Assembly: GCF_003007785.1 (NCBI RefSeq)
Contig: NZ_PXOH01000040.1
Span: 1 to 36,745 of the forward strand
Source: Aphanothece hegewaldii CCALA 016
Lineage (GTDB): Bacteria > Cyanobacteriota > Cyanobacteriia > Cyanobacteriales > Microcystaceae
Direction: 5' to 3'
Length of the DNA stretch: 36,745 nucleotides
Below are positions 8,815 to 15,527 of this stretch, piece after piece (position 1 is the first letter of the stretch; every line of letters begins with the position of its first letter). The notes under the pieces are model-generated. The model saw only the letters and a list, made by a program, of their open reading frames with translations, ran no database searches and was not told the origin of the DNA. The position numbers and the translations under genes are program-made.

Positions 8815-9849
8815 TCAATCGGCCAGAAATGAGGGAGGTAACTTCAAAAAATCTGACTTTAGTTGACCAACTAGAGAATAAGCTTTACTGACGGTTTCTT
8901 TTAAGTATTCCCTATGATTTTCTAAAGGCTGATTTTGACTCTCTAATTCTTCTAAAATGGGCAGTAGTAAGGCACGAGCATAACTTCCATAAGCAACCCC
9001 AGAAATTCCGTTTTGTGTCTTAAGCAGTCCCATTTCTTTTAATTTGGTCACTGTATGATGGTTTGTTCCTCCCGCTAGTTGGACATAACCGGGTAATTCA
9101 CTCGATAAGACTTTTTGTGCCATTTTTATCGCTGGATGGGTTGTTCCTTTCCCGATATCACCACTCATGGGACGACCGTCAGTTTGCCATATTAGAGGAC
9201 ACGATAGAGGGTTAATGGTTTTGGATAATGCCGTAAGATAAGGAATGAGATTTGGATGATCTTGACAGCTAATGGCTAATAATTTTAGCTGCTCACTTAT
9301 TGGTTTAATTTCACTCCAAAGTCTTTTAAAATCCTCTAAATGTCCTACCTGAGTATGAATTTCAATGGCATCAACGCCCATTTCTTGTAAGAATGATGTT
9401 ACAGCCGTTGGTGTCGAGACATACGATCGCGCTACAATAATTTGATCTGGACAAATCGGAATACATCGCCCGCATCCATAGCAACGCTGATCTATGACTC
9501 CTTGATGATCGATCGCGCTTGCTGGACAAACGCTCTCACAAGGACGAGGACAATTCAAAGGACAAAGTTCGGGGTTAAATTCTGCTTTGCGAAAATGCGG
9601 ATCTTCTCCATCATTTAAGCTAACCATTAACCAAGGTTTATCGGGTCTGTTTTGGGCTGCTTCTATTCCCTCTTTTGCTGCTGTAATCACTGCTGGATCA
9701 GCCGCAACATCAATACAATCTACTCCAGCAAGTGTATAAGCTAGAGATAAACTACGGATCGTTGGAAGGTCTTGATAACTTGCGCCACAAATCAGCTTAA
9801 ACCAGTGACCTTCTTCTAATGAATTCAAAGGCGAGTAAGGTTTGTTCAC
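8815..9849 (-). CDS. ldpA: LdpA, light-dependent-period iron-sulfur protein of the circadian clock input
   Basis: LdpA was described in Synechococcus elongatus as a protein carrying Fe-S clusters that senses redox state and tunes circadian period to light intensity. The 344-residue product shows the family N-terminus (SLEEGHWFKLICGASYQDLP). Its Cys cluster CPLNCPRPCESVCPASAI is followed by CYGCGRCIPICPDQII, a double 4Fe-4S ferredoxin-like signature at about residues 95-135. A TIM-barrel-like C-terminal part contains LAGGTNHHTV. The start codon is GTG, with no strong ribosome site. It is divergent from the restriction-system controller gene, and the Ycf45-type gene follows it. Confidence 0.92.
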   Translation of the reverse strand: MNKPYSPLNSLEEGHWFKLICGASYQDLPTIRSLSLAYTLAGVDCIDVAADPAVITAAKEGIEAAQNRPDKPWLMVSLNDGEDPHFRKAEFNPELCPLNCPRPCESVCPASAIDHQGVIDQRCYGCGRCIPICPDQIIVARSYVSTPTAVTSFLQEMGVDAIEIHTQVGHLEDFKRLWSEIKPISEQLKLLAISCQDHPNLIPYLTALSKTINPLSCPLIWQTDGRPMSGDIGKGTTHPAIKMAQKVLSSELPGYVQLAGGTNHHTVTKLKEMGLLKTQNGISGVAYGSYARALLLPILEELESQNQPLENHREYLKETVSKAYSLVGQLKSDFLKLPPSFLAD

Positions 9850-9971
9850 TCTTATAGTTTAACGAAAATCAGGGTAATTAGAAAGTGTGCATGATCGGTT
9901 ATCCTCATTAATTTCACTTTGAATTACATTGTACTACAAAAAAAGAGGTTTGTCTTTAGATTAGTCCATTT

Positions 9972-10001
9972 GGTACTTAAAGTCCGTGGACTTAAAAGCA
10001 T
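9972..10001 (+). promoter_or_regulatory. Tandem C-box operator of the C-R restriction operon
   Basis: GGTACTTAAAGTC (9972-9984) and GGACTTAAAAGCA (9988-10000) flank the CCGTGG-type core seen in C-boxes of PvuII/AhdI/Esp1396I-type controllers (AGTCCGTGGACT at 9981-9992). A -10 candidate TACTAT (10013-10018) lies only 4 bases before the ATG of the C gene. Any -35 would fall inside the right half-box. The layout fits activation from the left site and repression from the right site. Confidence 0.75.
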
Positions 10002-10022
10002 CAAATCTTTTTTACTATTTTT

Positions 10023-10247
10023 ATGACAACACCGAATGAGAAAGATATTAAAAAAAAATTTGGGGAGCGTCTGCGTCACTTGAGAAATACTCGTGGACTG
10101 TCTCAAGAGAATTTAGCTCATTTGTGTGAGCTTGATAGAAGTTATATCGGAGGGGTTGAACGTGGAGAAAGAAATATAAGTCTCTTAAATATTAAAAAAA
10201 TTGCAGATGCTTTATGTATTTCGCCAAAAGAGTTTTTTGATGAGTAG
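10023..10247 (+). CDS. Restriction-modification controller (C) protein, XRE-type HTH
   Basis: This 74-residue DNA-binding protein is almost entirely one Cro/C1-type helix-turn-helix: FGERLRHLRNTRGLSQENLA, then HLCELDRSYIGGVERGERNIS and ISLLNIKKIADALCI. Size and sequence match C proteins of type II restriction systems, which bind C-boxes as dimers, activate their own operon and delay nuclease production after entry into a new host. A C-box-like operator lies just upstream, and the -10 element is so near the ATG that the transcript would be leaderless or nearly so. Its last codons overlap the endonuclease start by 8 bases (ATGAGTAG), implying coupled translation. Confidence 0.9.
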   Translation: MTTPNEKDIKKKFGERLRHLRNTRGLSQENLAHLCELDRSYIGGVERGERNISLLNIKKIADALCISPKEFFDE

Positions 10248-11121
10248 CATTCCTGATAATATACGTCTTAAAGAATTAGTGATTGTTGCTAATTTAAATA
10301 AACCTTTTTTTGATGATTTGATAATTTTCTTACAAACTGAGGGTTATGTTGAACTCTACGAATTTGTTAAAGAGCAAGATGTATCTAAAGCCAAGAGAGT
10401 AATTAAAACATATTTTGAGCGTAAAATTCCCAATAACTTGAAATTATATGATGGCATAGCTCGTCCATACTCTGAAAATAAAGCAAAGTGGTTATTATTA
10501 GGATGGATTTTTAGAGATGCTCCAGAACAACGGTTAAAAGGATTTTTAAAGAGTTTTAGTGGAACACAAAATGAGCGTAAAGCTGAACTAATAAATCAAG
10601 TCAGACAGTATGCGTTTAGTGTTTTGCCTGAGCGTGAAAGATGGGACTGGCTACCTATTTTTGAAGTCATGATTGATCGATTAGAAGGTAGTCGTCGTTC
10701 TATTAAAGGAAATCTGTTCGAGGAAATTGTCAGACGCAATCTTAACGAGATTTTTGTCAAAAATAATATTGAGCTTTTGGTTGATAAAACTCAAATTAAG
10801 CTTGATGGTGAAACATATGATATCAAAGTAAGCGGAAAGCAAGGTACTATTCTTATCCCAGTTAAAACACGCGAAACAATGGGCGGCGGTCATGCTTTAT
10901 TATTTACTAGAGACATTCATAAAGCAATATCAGTAGCCAGTCAATCTGGGTATGAATGTATACCGATTATTATTGCAGAGTCTTGGACAGGTAATTTAAA
11001 TCAATTAAATTGTCAGAATGTTATTCACATTGACAAAAATCCAAATCAAGTTAATGAAGTAGAACCAATACTGATTAAAGAATTTGAACGCTTGCTCGAA
11101 GTCTTTCGCTCTTTTATATAA
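10240..11121 (+). CDS. Type II restriction endonuclease (R), specificity unknown
   Basis: The role is inferred from position: it is the second gene of a C-R operon and lies tail-to-tail with a DNA methyltransferase 3 bases away. The start chosen is ATG 10240, overlapping the C stop, giving 293 residues; an in-frame upstream ATG at 10201 lies inside the C gene and is less likely. A plausible PD-(D/E)xK core is Glu161/Glu162 (GNLFEEIVRRNL), Asp194 (GETYDIKVSGK) and Lys209 (ILIPVKTRE). The usual second acidic residue two before the Lys is a Pro here (P207), so the active site is variant or my assignment is off by a strand. GGGHALLFTRDIH follows directly and looks like a conserved family block. 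The recognition site cannot be read from sequence. Confidence 0.75.
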   Translation: MSSIPDNIRLKELVIVANLNKPFFDDLIIFLQTEGYVELYEFVKEQDVSKAKRVIKTYFERKIPNNLKLYDGIARPYSENKAKWLLLGWIFRDAPEQRLKGFLKSFSGTQNERKAELINQVRQYAFSVLPERERWDWLPIFEVMIDRLEGSRRSIKGNLFEEIVRRNLNEIFVKNNIELLVDKTQIKLDGETYDIKVSGKQGTILIPVKTRETMGGGHALLFTRDIHKAISVASQSGYECIPIIIAESWTGNLNQLNCQNVIHIDKNPNQVNEVEPILIKEFERLLEVFRSFI

Positions 11122-11124
11122 ATT

Positions 11125-12072
11125 TTAGATTGAAAAAATTCTTTTTACTGCTATTTCACAGTACTGTTTATTCAGTTCAATACCGATAAACTTGCGTCCT
11201 AAATTAAGAGAAACAAGTCCTGTGGTTCCTGCACCAAAAAATGGATCAAGAACTAACGAGCCTTCGGGTGCGCCTGCTTTGATACAGGGTTCTATTAACT
11301 TTTCTGGAAAAACGGCAAAATGAGCTTCTCTAAATTTGGAGAGTGGTACTTCCCAAACAGTTCTTTTATTCCTGCCTTTTGGGTGAAATGCTTGATCCCA
11401 ACGACCATTATGTAAATTGGAGTTACCAGCATTTTTTCCCTGTTCTGGTGTTCCTCCTTTTTTGCCTAGGTGGTTACGTCCTCCTCGCATTTTACTATTG
11501 TCTGAAAAGGTTACATGAGGTTCACGGATGGCATCCGCATCGTAATAGTATTTTGGGTTTTTGGCAAATAAAAATAGATATTCGTGATCAGTTGTTGGAC
11601 GATTTTGTACAGAGGATGGCATTGCATTGGGTTTGTACCAAATAATATCAGATCTTAAAATCCAGTTTCTTTCTTTAAGAGCAATTGCTAATTGCCAAGG
11701 AAGTCCCGCTAAACTACCATCTATATACTTGTCGCCGATATTAAGCCAAAGTGTGCCATCTTCTTTTAGAATTCTTTTTATCTGATCAAATATTTCAAGA
11801 AGACGGTTTAAATAGTTATTTGGGGTCTTTTCTATTCCTATTTGGTCTTGGGTACAATAATCACGTTGACCATAATAGGGAGGACTGGTAACAACTGTCT
11901 GTATGATAGAATCTGGCAATTTTTTTAGAACTTCTAATGCTTCTCCATTCAAAATAACGTTAGCTTGGTTGTAGTCAACTTGATCGAGATCTTCCACATT
12001 AATGATCAGCTTTCTATCCAACCCCATAAATAGGGGAAGGTTGGCAGTAATAGGGTTCAGTGGAATAGTCAT
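11125..12072 (-). CDS. DNA methyltransferase (M), probably N4-cytosine, beta-type motif order
   Basis: This is the modification partner of the restriction system. It transfers methyl from S-adenosylmethionine to an exocyclic amino group of DNA. The catalytic motif TSPPYYGQRDY (motif IV) precedes the SAM-binding motif LDPFFGAGTTGLV (motif I) near the C-terminus, the beta-class order. S-P-P-Y usually marks N4-cytosine enzymes, so N4-methylcytosine is expected, although adenine cannot be excluded. A variable region around residues 180-245 probably carries the target-recognition part. ATG 12072 (315 aa) is preferred to an in-frame TTG at 12081. A C-box-like site lies 12 bases upstream over the likely promoter. 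The gene converges on R with 3 bases between stop codons. Confidence 0.9.
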   Translation of the reverse strand: MTIPLNPITANLPLFMGLDRKLIINVEDLDQVDYNQANVILNGEALEVLKKLPDSIIQTVVTSPPYYGQRDYCTQDQIGIEKTPNNYLNRLLEIFDQIKRILKEDGTLWLNIGDKYIDGSLAGLPWQLAIALKERNWILRSDIIWYKPNAMPSSVQNRPTTDHEYLFLFAKNPKYYYDADAIREPHVTFSDNSKMRGGRNHLGKKGGTPEQGKNAGNSNLHNGRWDQAFHPKGRNKRTVWEVPLSKFREAHFAVFPEKLIEPCIKAGAPEGSLVLDPFFGAGTTGLVSLNLGRKFIGIELNKQYCEIAVKRIFSI

Positions 12073-12083
12073 ATTTTTCAAGA

Positions 12084-12124
12084 GGTACTTATAGTCATCA
12101 TAGTTGATTGGGTCTTTTACGCAA
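12084..12124 (-). promoter_or_regulatory. Promoter of the methyltransferase with an overlapping C-box-like operator
   Basis: Reading the minus strand: TTGCGT (12119-12124), 16 bases, TATGAT (12097-12102), then the operator GGTACTTATAGTC (written on plus, 12084-12096). The operator differs in one base from the left C-box at 9972-9984. Transcription would start inside it, so bound C protein should block the methyltransferase gene. This is a pattern-based prediction. Confidence 0.55.
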
Positions 12125-12139
12125 GCACGAACCTTCTTT

Positions 12140-13510
12140 TTAAACCTGAATAATTAATCGATCGGAAGCGCGACTATAAGCGACATAAAGGCTTTTGTAA
12201 CGTTCTATTTCATTTGGATTGCGTAAAATATCTTTTTGTGCTACAAAAACATTCTGAAATGTTGAACCTTGTCCTTTATGACTGGTCATAGCATAGGCAT
12301 AATTAACTTGAGCATAGCGATTTCTCAGTGTCCAGTAATTCTCCCAAGGATTTTTGACCTTGTCTAATTTTTTAGTTCGCGCTTGTTCGGCTTTTTGAGC
12401 AAGATCAGCTTGAAATTTCTCATAAGAAGACGCATCTAATACCTTCAAAATATGTTCTTGTTCTTCTTCATCCACGACTTTTAATCGCCAAAAGTTATAA
12501 CCAGAACTACTACGGTATTCGGCTGTAATTACTTGACATTCGGCACTGGCATTCATTAATATTGTTTCTTCTTCTTCATAGGGATCGAAAATTGTATCTT
12601 TTGCGATAAGTCTTTCTCCCGCGACATATGGCTGATCTGCCTCTTTGTAAAGAGCATGACGGATATGATGATTTAGATAGTCTACTGTTTTGTTTGTCCA
12701 TGCGATCGCTCTAACATAATCAGGATTTTTTTGATATGTAGGAGACTGAAACGCTTTTACCATCTGTTGTAGCCATTTTGATTTTTCTAATACCCATACT
12801 CCTTGAGATTGATCAGGGCTAAAATTACTGTGGGTGACTAGAGAACCATTTTGGGTAAAGACTTGTTCTCGTGCCGTTTGAATCATTGTCGAGATAGGAT
12901 TTGAGGTTTGATTTCGCATGATTTGTGTCAGTTCAGCTTGTGCGGAAATTGCACTAAACACGGGTGATTCTATTTCGTGGACGGGGGGTAATTGTGCAGG
13001 ATCTCCCATGCAGATTACTTTTACATTGCGTTTTGGGACGATTGTAGATAGGAGTTGCCATAATTTAGAAGACACCATCGACGCTTCATCTAAAATCACG
13101 AGTTTGTATTTTTTGAGTTTAGAGTCTCGTCCTTCGACTAATGTTCGTCCTCCTTCTTCGTCGTAGTCTAACGTTAATCCAAGAAGCTGATAAATTGTGG
13201 CAAAATCAACGTTTTGAATTTTCCAAGTATCAGCCATATTTTTTAGCACTTTGACTGCTTTGTGAGTGGGTGCAGCACAAGCTATCCAAATATTTCTATT
13301 TTCGCTTTGCAATTTTTGGATGAGTGCTTGGATGGTAAAGGTTTTCCCCGTTCCTGCATAACCTTTGAGTAAGAAAAAATGAGCGTCAGAGTCGAGAAAC
13401 GATCGCATTGCAAAAAGAGCCGATTTTTGTTGGTCATTCAATTGCTTGAATATGGGTGATTCTGGCTGTATTTTTACTCGTTGCTTTGTTTTCTGTTGTT
13501 TTAGGCTCAT
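12140..13510 (-). CDS. RecD/Dda-like SF1B DNA helicase
   Basis: This 456-residue ATP-dependent helicase consists almost only of the two RecA-like motor domains. Visible motifs are Walker A GYAGTGKTFT (about residue 50), motif Ia APTHKA, Walker B VILDEASM, motif III MGDPAQLPPV, and near the C-terminus YAMTSHKGQGSTFQNV (motif V region of RecD/Dda helicases) and LYVAYSRASDRLII (motif VI). The size and absence of RecB/RecC partner genes suggest a stand-alone Dda-like 5'-3' helicase in repair or replication restart, or in defence. It precedes the methyltransferase on the same strand, with about 67 bases between that hold the M promoter. Whether it belongs to the restriction island is open. Confidence 0.88.
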   Translation of the reverse strand: MSLKQQKTKQRVKIQPESPIFKQLNDQQKSALFAMRSFLDSDAHFFLLKGYAGTGKTFTIQALIQKLQSENRNIWIACAAPTHKAVKVLKNMADTWKIQNVDFATIYQLLGLTLDYDEEGGRTLVEGRDSKLKKYKLVILDEASMVSSKLWQLLSTIVPKRNVKVICMGDPAQLPPVHEIESPVFSAISAQAELTQIMRNQTSNPISTMIQTAREQVFTQNGSLVTHSNFSPDQSQGVWVLEKSKWLQQMVKAFQSPTYQKNPDYVRAIAWTNKTVDYLNHHIRHALYKEADQPYVAGERLIAKDTIFDPYEEEETILMNASAECQVITAEYRSSSGYNFWRLKVVDEEEQEHILKVLDASSYEKFQADLAQKAEQARTKKLDKVKNPWENYWTLRNRYAQVNYAYAMTSHKGQGSTFQNVFVAQKDILRNPNEIERYKSLYVAYSRASDRLIIQV

Positions 13511-13585
13511 TCGCTTTCAAGGTTAATACTATTGTTTCCATTCCAGTTTACTCTCGAATTTGTCTGATTCTCTCGTTGCAGTTTT

Positions 13586-13624
13586 CGATATATCGAGATA
13601 TATTAAAAATAACGATATATCGTT
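13586..13624 (+). promoter_or_regulatory. Twin palindromes, candidate PadR operator
   Basis: CGATATATCG occurs at 13586-13595 and again at 13613-13622, the second extended to AACGATATATCGTT (13611-13624). Centres are 27 bases apart. They lie 26 bases before the PadR start and in the divergent region with the helicase gene (13510), so the regulator may control itself and possibly the helicase. Confidence 0.55.
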
Positions 13625-13649
13625 ATGTATCAAATTAGAGGAAATAGAG

Positions 13650-14195
13650 ATGTTTCGATATACCTATTTTTACGCTCCAGCATGGGCAGGAGCAGATTTT
13701 GGCCCCCAATTTGAAAGAAATCAATCGTTTAGCCAATGCAGAGGATCGAAAAGAGGGTGGGGAGATCAACCTCGGATGCAACGCGGTGAAATCAAGTTTA
13801 TTTTATTAGAACTCCTATCAGAAAACCCAAAACATGGTTATGAACTGATTAAAGAGTTAGAATCACGGTTTTGTCGTGTTAGTCCAGGTTCGGTTTATCC
13901 AACACTTCAGATGTTAGAAGATGGGGGTTATTTGACCAGTGAGGCAGTAGATGATAAACGGGTGTATACTATCACAGAGAGTGGTAGACAGTTACTCAAT
14001 GAGCGTCAGAGACCCCAGAAAGAGTCAATGCGCGGTCAACCGTCACCCGAACTGATGGAGTTACGAACATCGGTGACTGAATTAAATGATGCGATCGCAA
14101 TTGTCGCTCGTAGTGGTACACCAGAACAAACCTTACAAGTACGCGACTTACTAACTCAGTTAAAGCGCGAAATTTATAAGATGCTTTCGGAGTAG
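13650..14195 (+). CDS. PadR-family transcriptional regulator
   Basis: This 181-residue regulator has the PadR winged helix at about residues 43-115: MQRGEIKFILLELLSENPKHGYELIKELE, then SPGSVYPTLQMLEDGGYLTSE and DDKRVYTITESGRQLL. The C-terminal part (SVTELNDAIAIVARSG...LTQLKREIYKMLSE) resembles a dimerisation helix. An aromatic/Gly-rich N-terminal extension (MFRYTYFYAPAWAGADFGPQ) precedes the domain. ATG 13650 is chosen because AGAGGAAA stands 7-14 bases upstream; an in-frame ATG at 13560 would place the coding region across the palindromic operators. The ligand is unknown. The stop lies one base from that of the convergent secreted-protein gene. Confidence 0.88.
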   Translation: MFRYTYFYAPAWAGADFGPQFERNQSFSQCRGSKRGWGDQPRMQRGEIKFILLELLSENPKHGYELIKELESRFCRVSPGSVYPTLQMLEDGGYLTSEAVDDKRVYTITESGRQLLNERQRPQKESMRGQPSPELMELRTSVTELNDAIAIVARSGTPEQTLQVRDLLTQLKREIYKMLSE

Positions 14196-14196
14196 T

Positions 14197-14586
14197 TTAG
14201 AGGTTATTGGGATCGAGTTGAATTTTCCAGACATCTTCGGCAGTTCTTGGAGTAGGAGAACCGATATCATTATTTGAGTCACTTGATTCTAATCCAAAAC
14301 TGAAACGACGATTAATGGGAATAAATCCGATTCTTCCGTAGCCGATGATATTGTTAGGATCTGATATACGCGGTGTTCCTAGATTTAGGATGACCTGACT
14401 ATCATCGGTAAAATAGAGGATTGCTCGATCTCCTTTAAATTCTACCATTACGTCATACACGCCACCTGTTTTCTGATAGTAGGCTTTTGCAGGAAACTTT
14501 TGATTATCGATGTTTTTTCCTTCATATTCAGCCGCTATTACAGGTGTAGTCAATAATACTGTAGATAAAATGAGCGAGAATTTCAT
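14197..14586 (-). CDS. Small exported protein, function unknown
   Basis: This 129-residue protein begins with a clear signal peptide, MKFSLILSTVLLTTPVIAAE, with cleavage expected after VIAA. The mature part is about 110 residues, polar and probably beta-rich (KAYYQKTGGVYDVMVEFKG, GYGRIGFIPINRRFSFGLE). No cysteine, membrane helix or known motif is seen. It converges on the PadR gene with a single base between stops. I do not recognise the family, and no function can be assigned. Confidence 0.6.
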   Translation of the reverse strand: MKFSLILSTVLLTTPVIAAEYEGKNIDNQKFPAKAYYQKTGGVYDVMVEFKGDRAILYFTDDSQVILNLGTPRISDPNNIIGYGRIGFIPINRRFSFGLESSDSNNDIGSPTPRTAEDVWKIQLDPNNL

Positions 14587-14681
14587 AGGTTTTTTTTCTT
14601 AGCTTAATGTTTATCTCTGATTTTGGCTTCTCTTGAAATGAATATTTTTTCTAAGAATTGGTTTTTAATTTTAGTCAAATC

Positions 14682-14705
14682 TAGGGTTTGGAGACCAAAC
14701 CCCTA
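14682..14705. repeat. Palindromic intergenic repeat
   Basis: TAGGGTTTGG (14682-14691) and CCAAACCCCTA (14695-14705) form a near-perfect stem around AGA. It resembles the core of the glgC terminator (GGGTTTG...CAAACCC), but no T-run follows on either strand. It lies just downstream of ccmP and could slow transcription or protect a 3' end. Confidence 0.5.
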
Positions 14706-14742
14706 CAATTTCGGTATTTATTTACATATAGGGTAGTTGGTA

Positions 14743-15384
14743 TTATTCTTTTTTTTCAGCGATATTAGGGGGTTTACCTGGTGCATTTTCAATCGCAGCG
14801 AGCGCCGCACGAGATCCCGCAAGTATATCGCGTTCTTCTCCCCCTAAATAAAGTCGTCCAAAGCTTCCGACTGCTGTTACTTGTAGAATATTAATTAAAG
14901 CGGCTTTTTCAGCTTCATTGGCGGCTAATGCGGCATATGCGGCGGGTTGAACTTCTAATACATATAATGTTTGTCCTGCGAGTAACATTTGTCCGCGACG
15001 ATTTCGATTAATTAATTGACTTTGGTACGGATCTATGTTACGGATAATTTGGCTGGAGACGACTTGCGGTTTGATGCAGTCTCTGGTAGTGACTCCTAAA
15101 TATTGTACGATCGCTTGTCCTGCTGCTCTAACTTCCCCTTGATTGCTAGAATGAATCTCTAAAAGTCCGTACAATCGTTCAATAAATAGGACTCCTGGAC
15201 GCACGACAGCCGATTTAAGCGCGATATCTGTAATTTTATTAATTTCTATACCGGGTGAAACTTCAATCCACAGAGACGCATCTCCTGGTATGGGTAAATA
15301 TCCTAGTGCAACTGTACCAATGTAAGCGGCGTGTTGTTGCTGCAAGTTATCTAAATAAACGTAGCTACGAAGTTCGACACCCAA
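14743..15384 (-). CDS. ccmP: CcmP-type tandem-BMC carboxysome shell protein
   Basis: This is a 213-residue protein of two fused bacterial-microcompartment domains. Three copies assemble into a pseudohexamer, and CcmP trimers stack and have a gated pore in the beta-carboxysome shell, thought to pass larger metabolites. The N-terminus MGVELRSYVYLDNLQQQHAAYIGTVA matches, within my memory, the CcmP family rather than CcmO or the hexameric CcmK. The two halves are seen as ISPGIEINKITDIALKSA...LLEIHSSNQGEV and VVSSQIIRNIDPYQ...LQVTAVGSFGRLYLGGEE. Translation begins at TTG with AGGAG about 12 bases upstream. No other ccm or rbc genes are nearby; satellite location of ccmP is usual in cyanobacteria. 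Confidence 0.85.
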   Translation of the reverse strand: MGVELRSYVYLDNLQQQHAAYIGTVALGYLPIPGDASLWIEVSPGIEINKITDIALKSAVVRPGVLFIERLYGLLEIHSSNQGEVRAAGQAIVQYLGVTTRDCIKPQVVSSQIIRNIDPYQSQLINRNRRGQMLLAGQTLYVLEVQPAAYAALAANEAEKAALINILQVTAVGSFGRLYLGGEERDILAGSRAALAAIENAPGKPPNIAEKKE

Positions 15385-15527
15385 GTTAAATAATCTCCTT
15401 ATTTCTCCCCTAGTTAGATTAGCGTATTCTGAAGGGTTTTCTGTTAAGTTGCGTTGGCAATTCTAAACGCGATCAGATGCACTAGATTGTTATCATGGGT
15501 AAGTGATTTTTTTAGCCGCTTAATGTA

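Noticed and set aside
10201..10239. Upstream in-frame start for the endonuclease gene
   Set aside because: It lies within the C-protein coding region; ATG 10240 overlaps the C stop in the typical coupled arrangement.
13560..13649. Longer N-terminus for the PadR regulator
   Set aside because: It would translate through the palindromic operator region and lacks a ribosome site; ATG 13650 has a good one.
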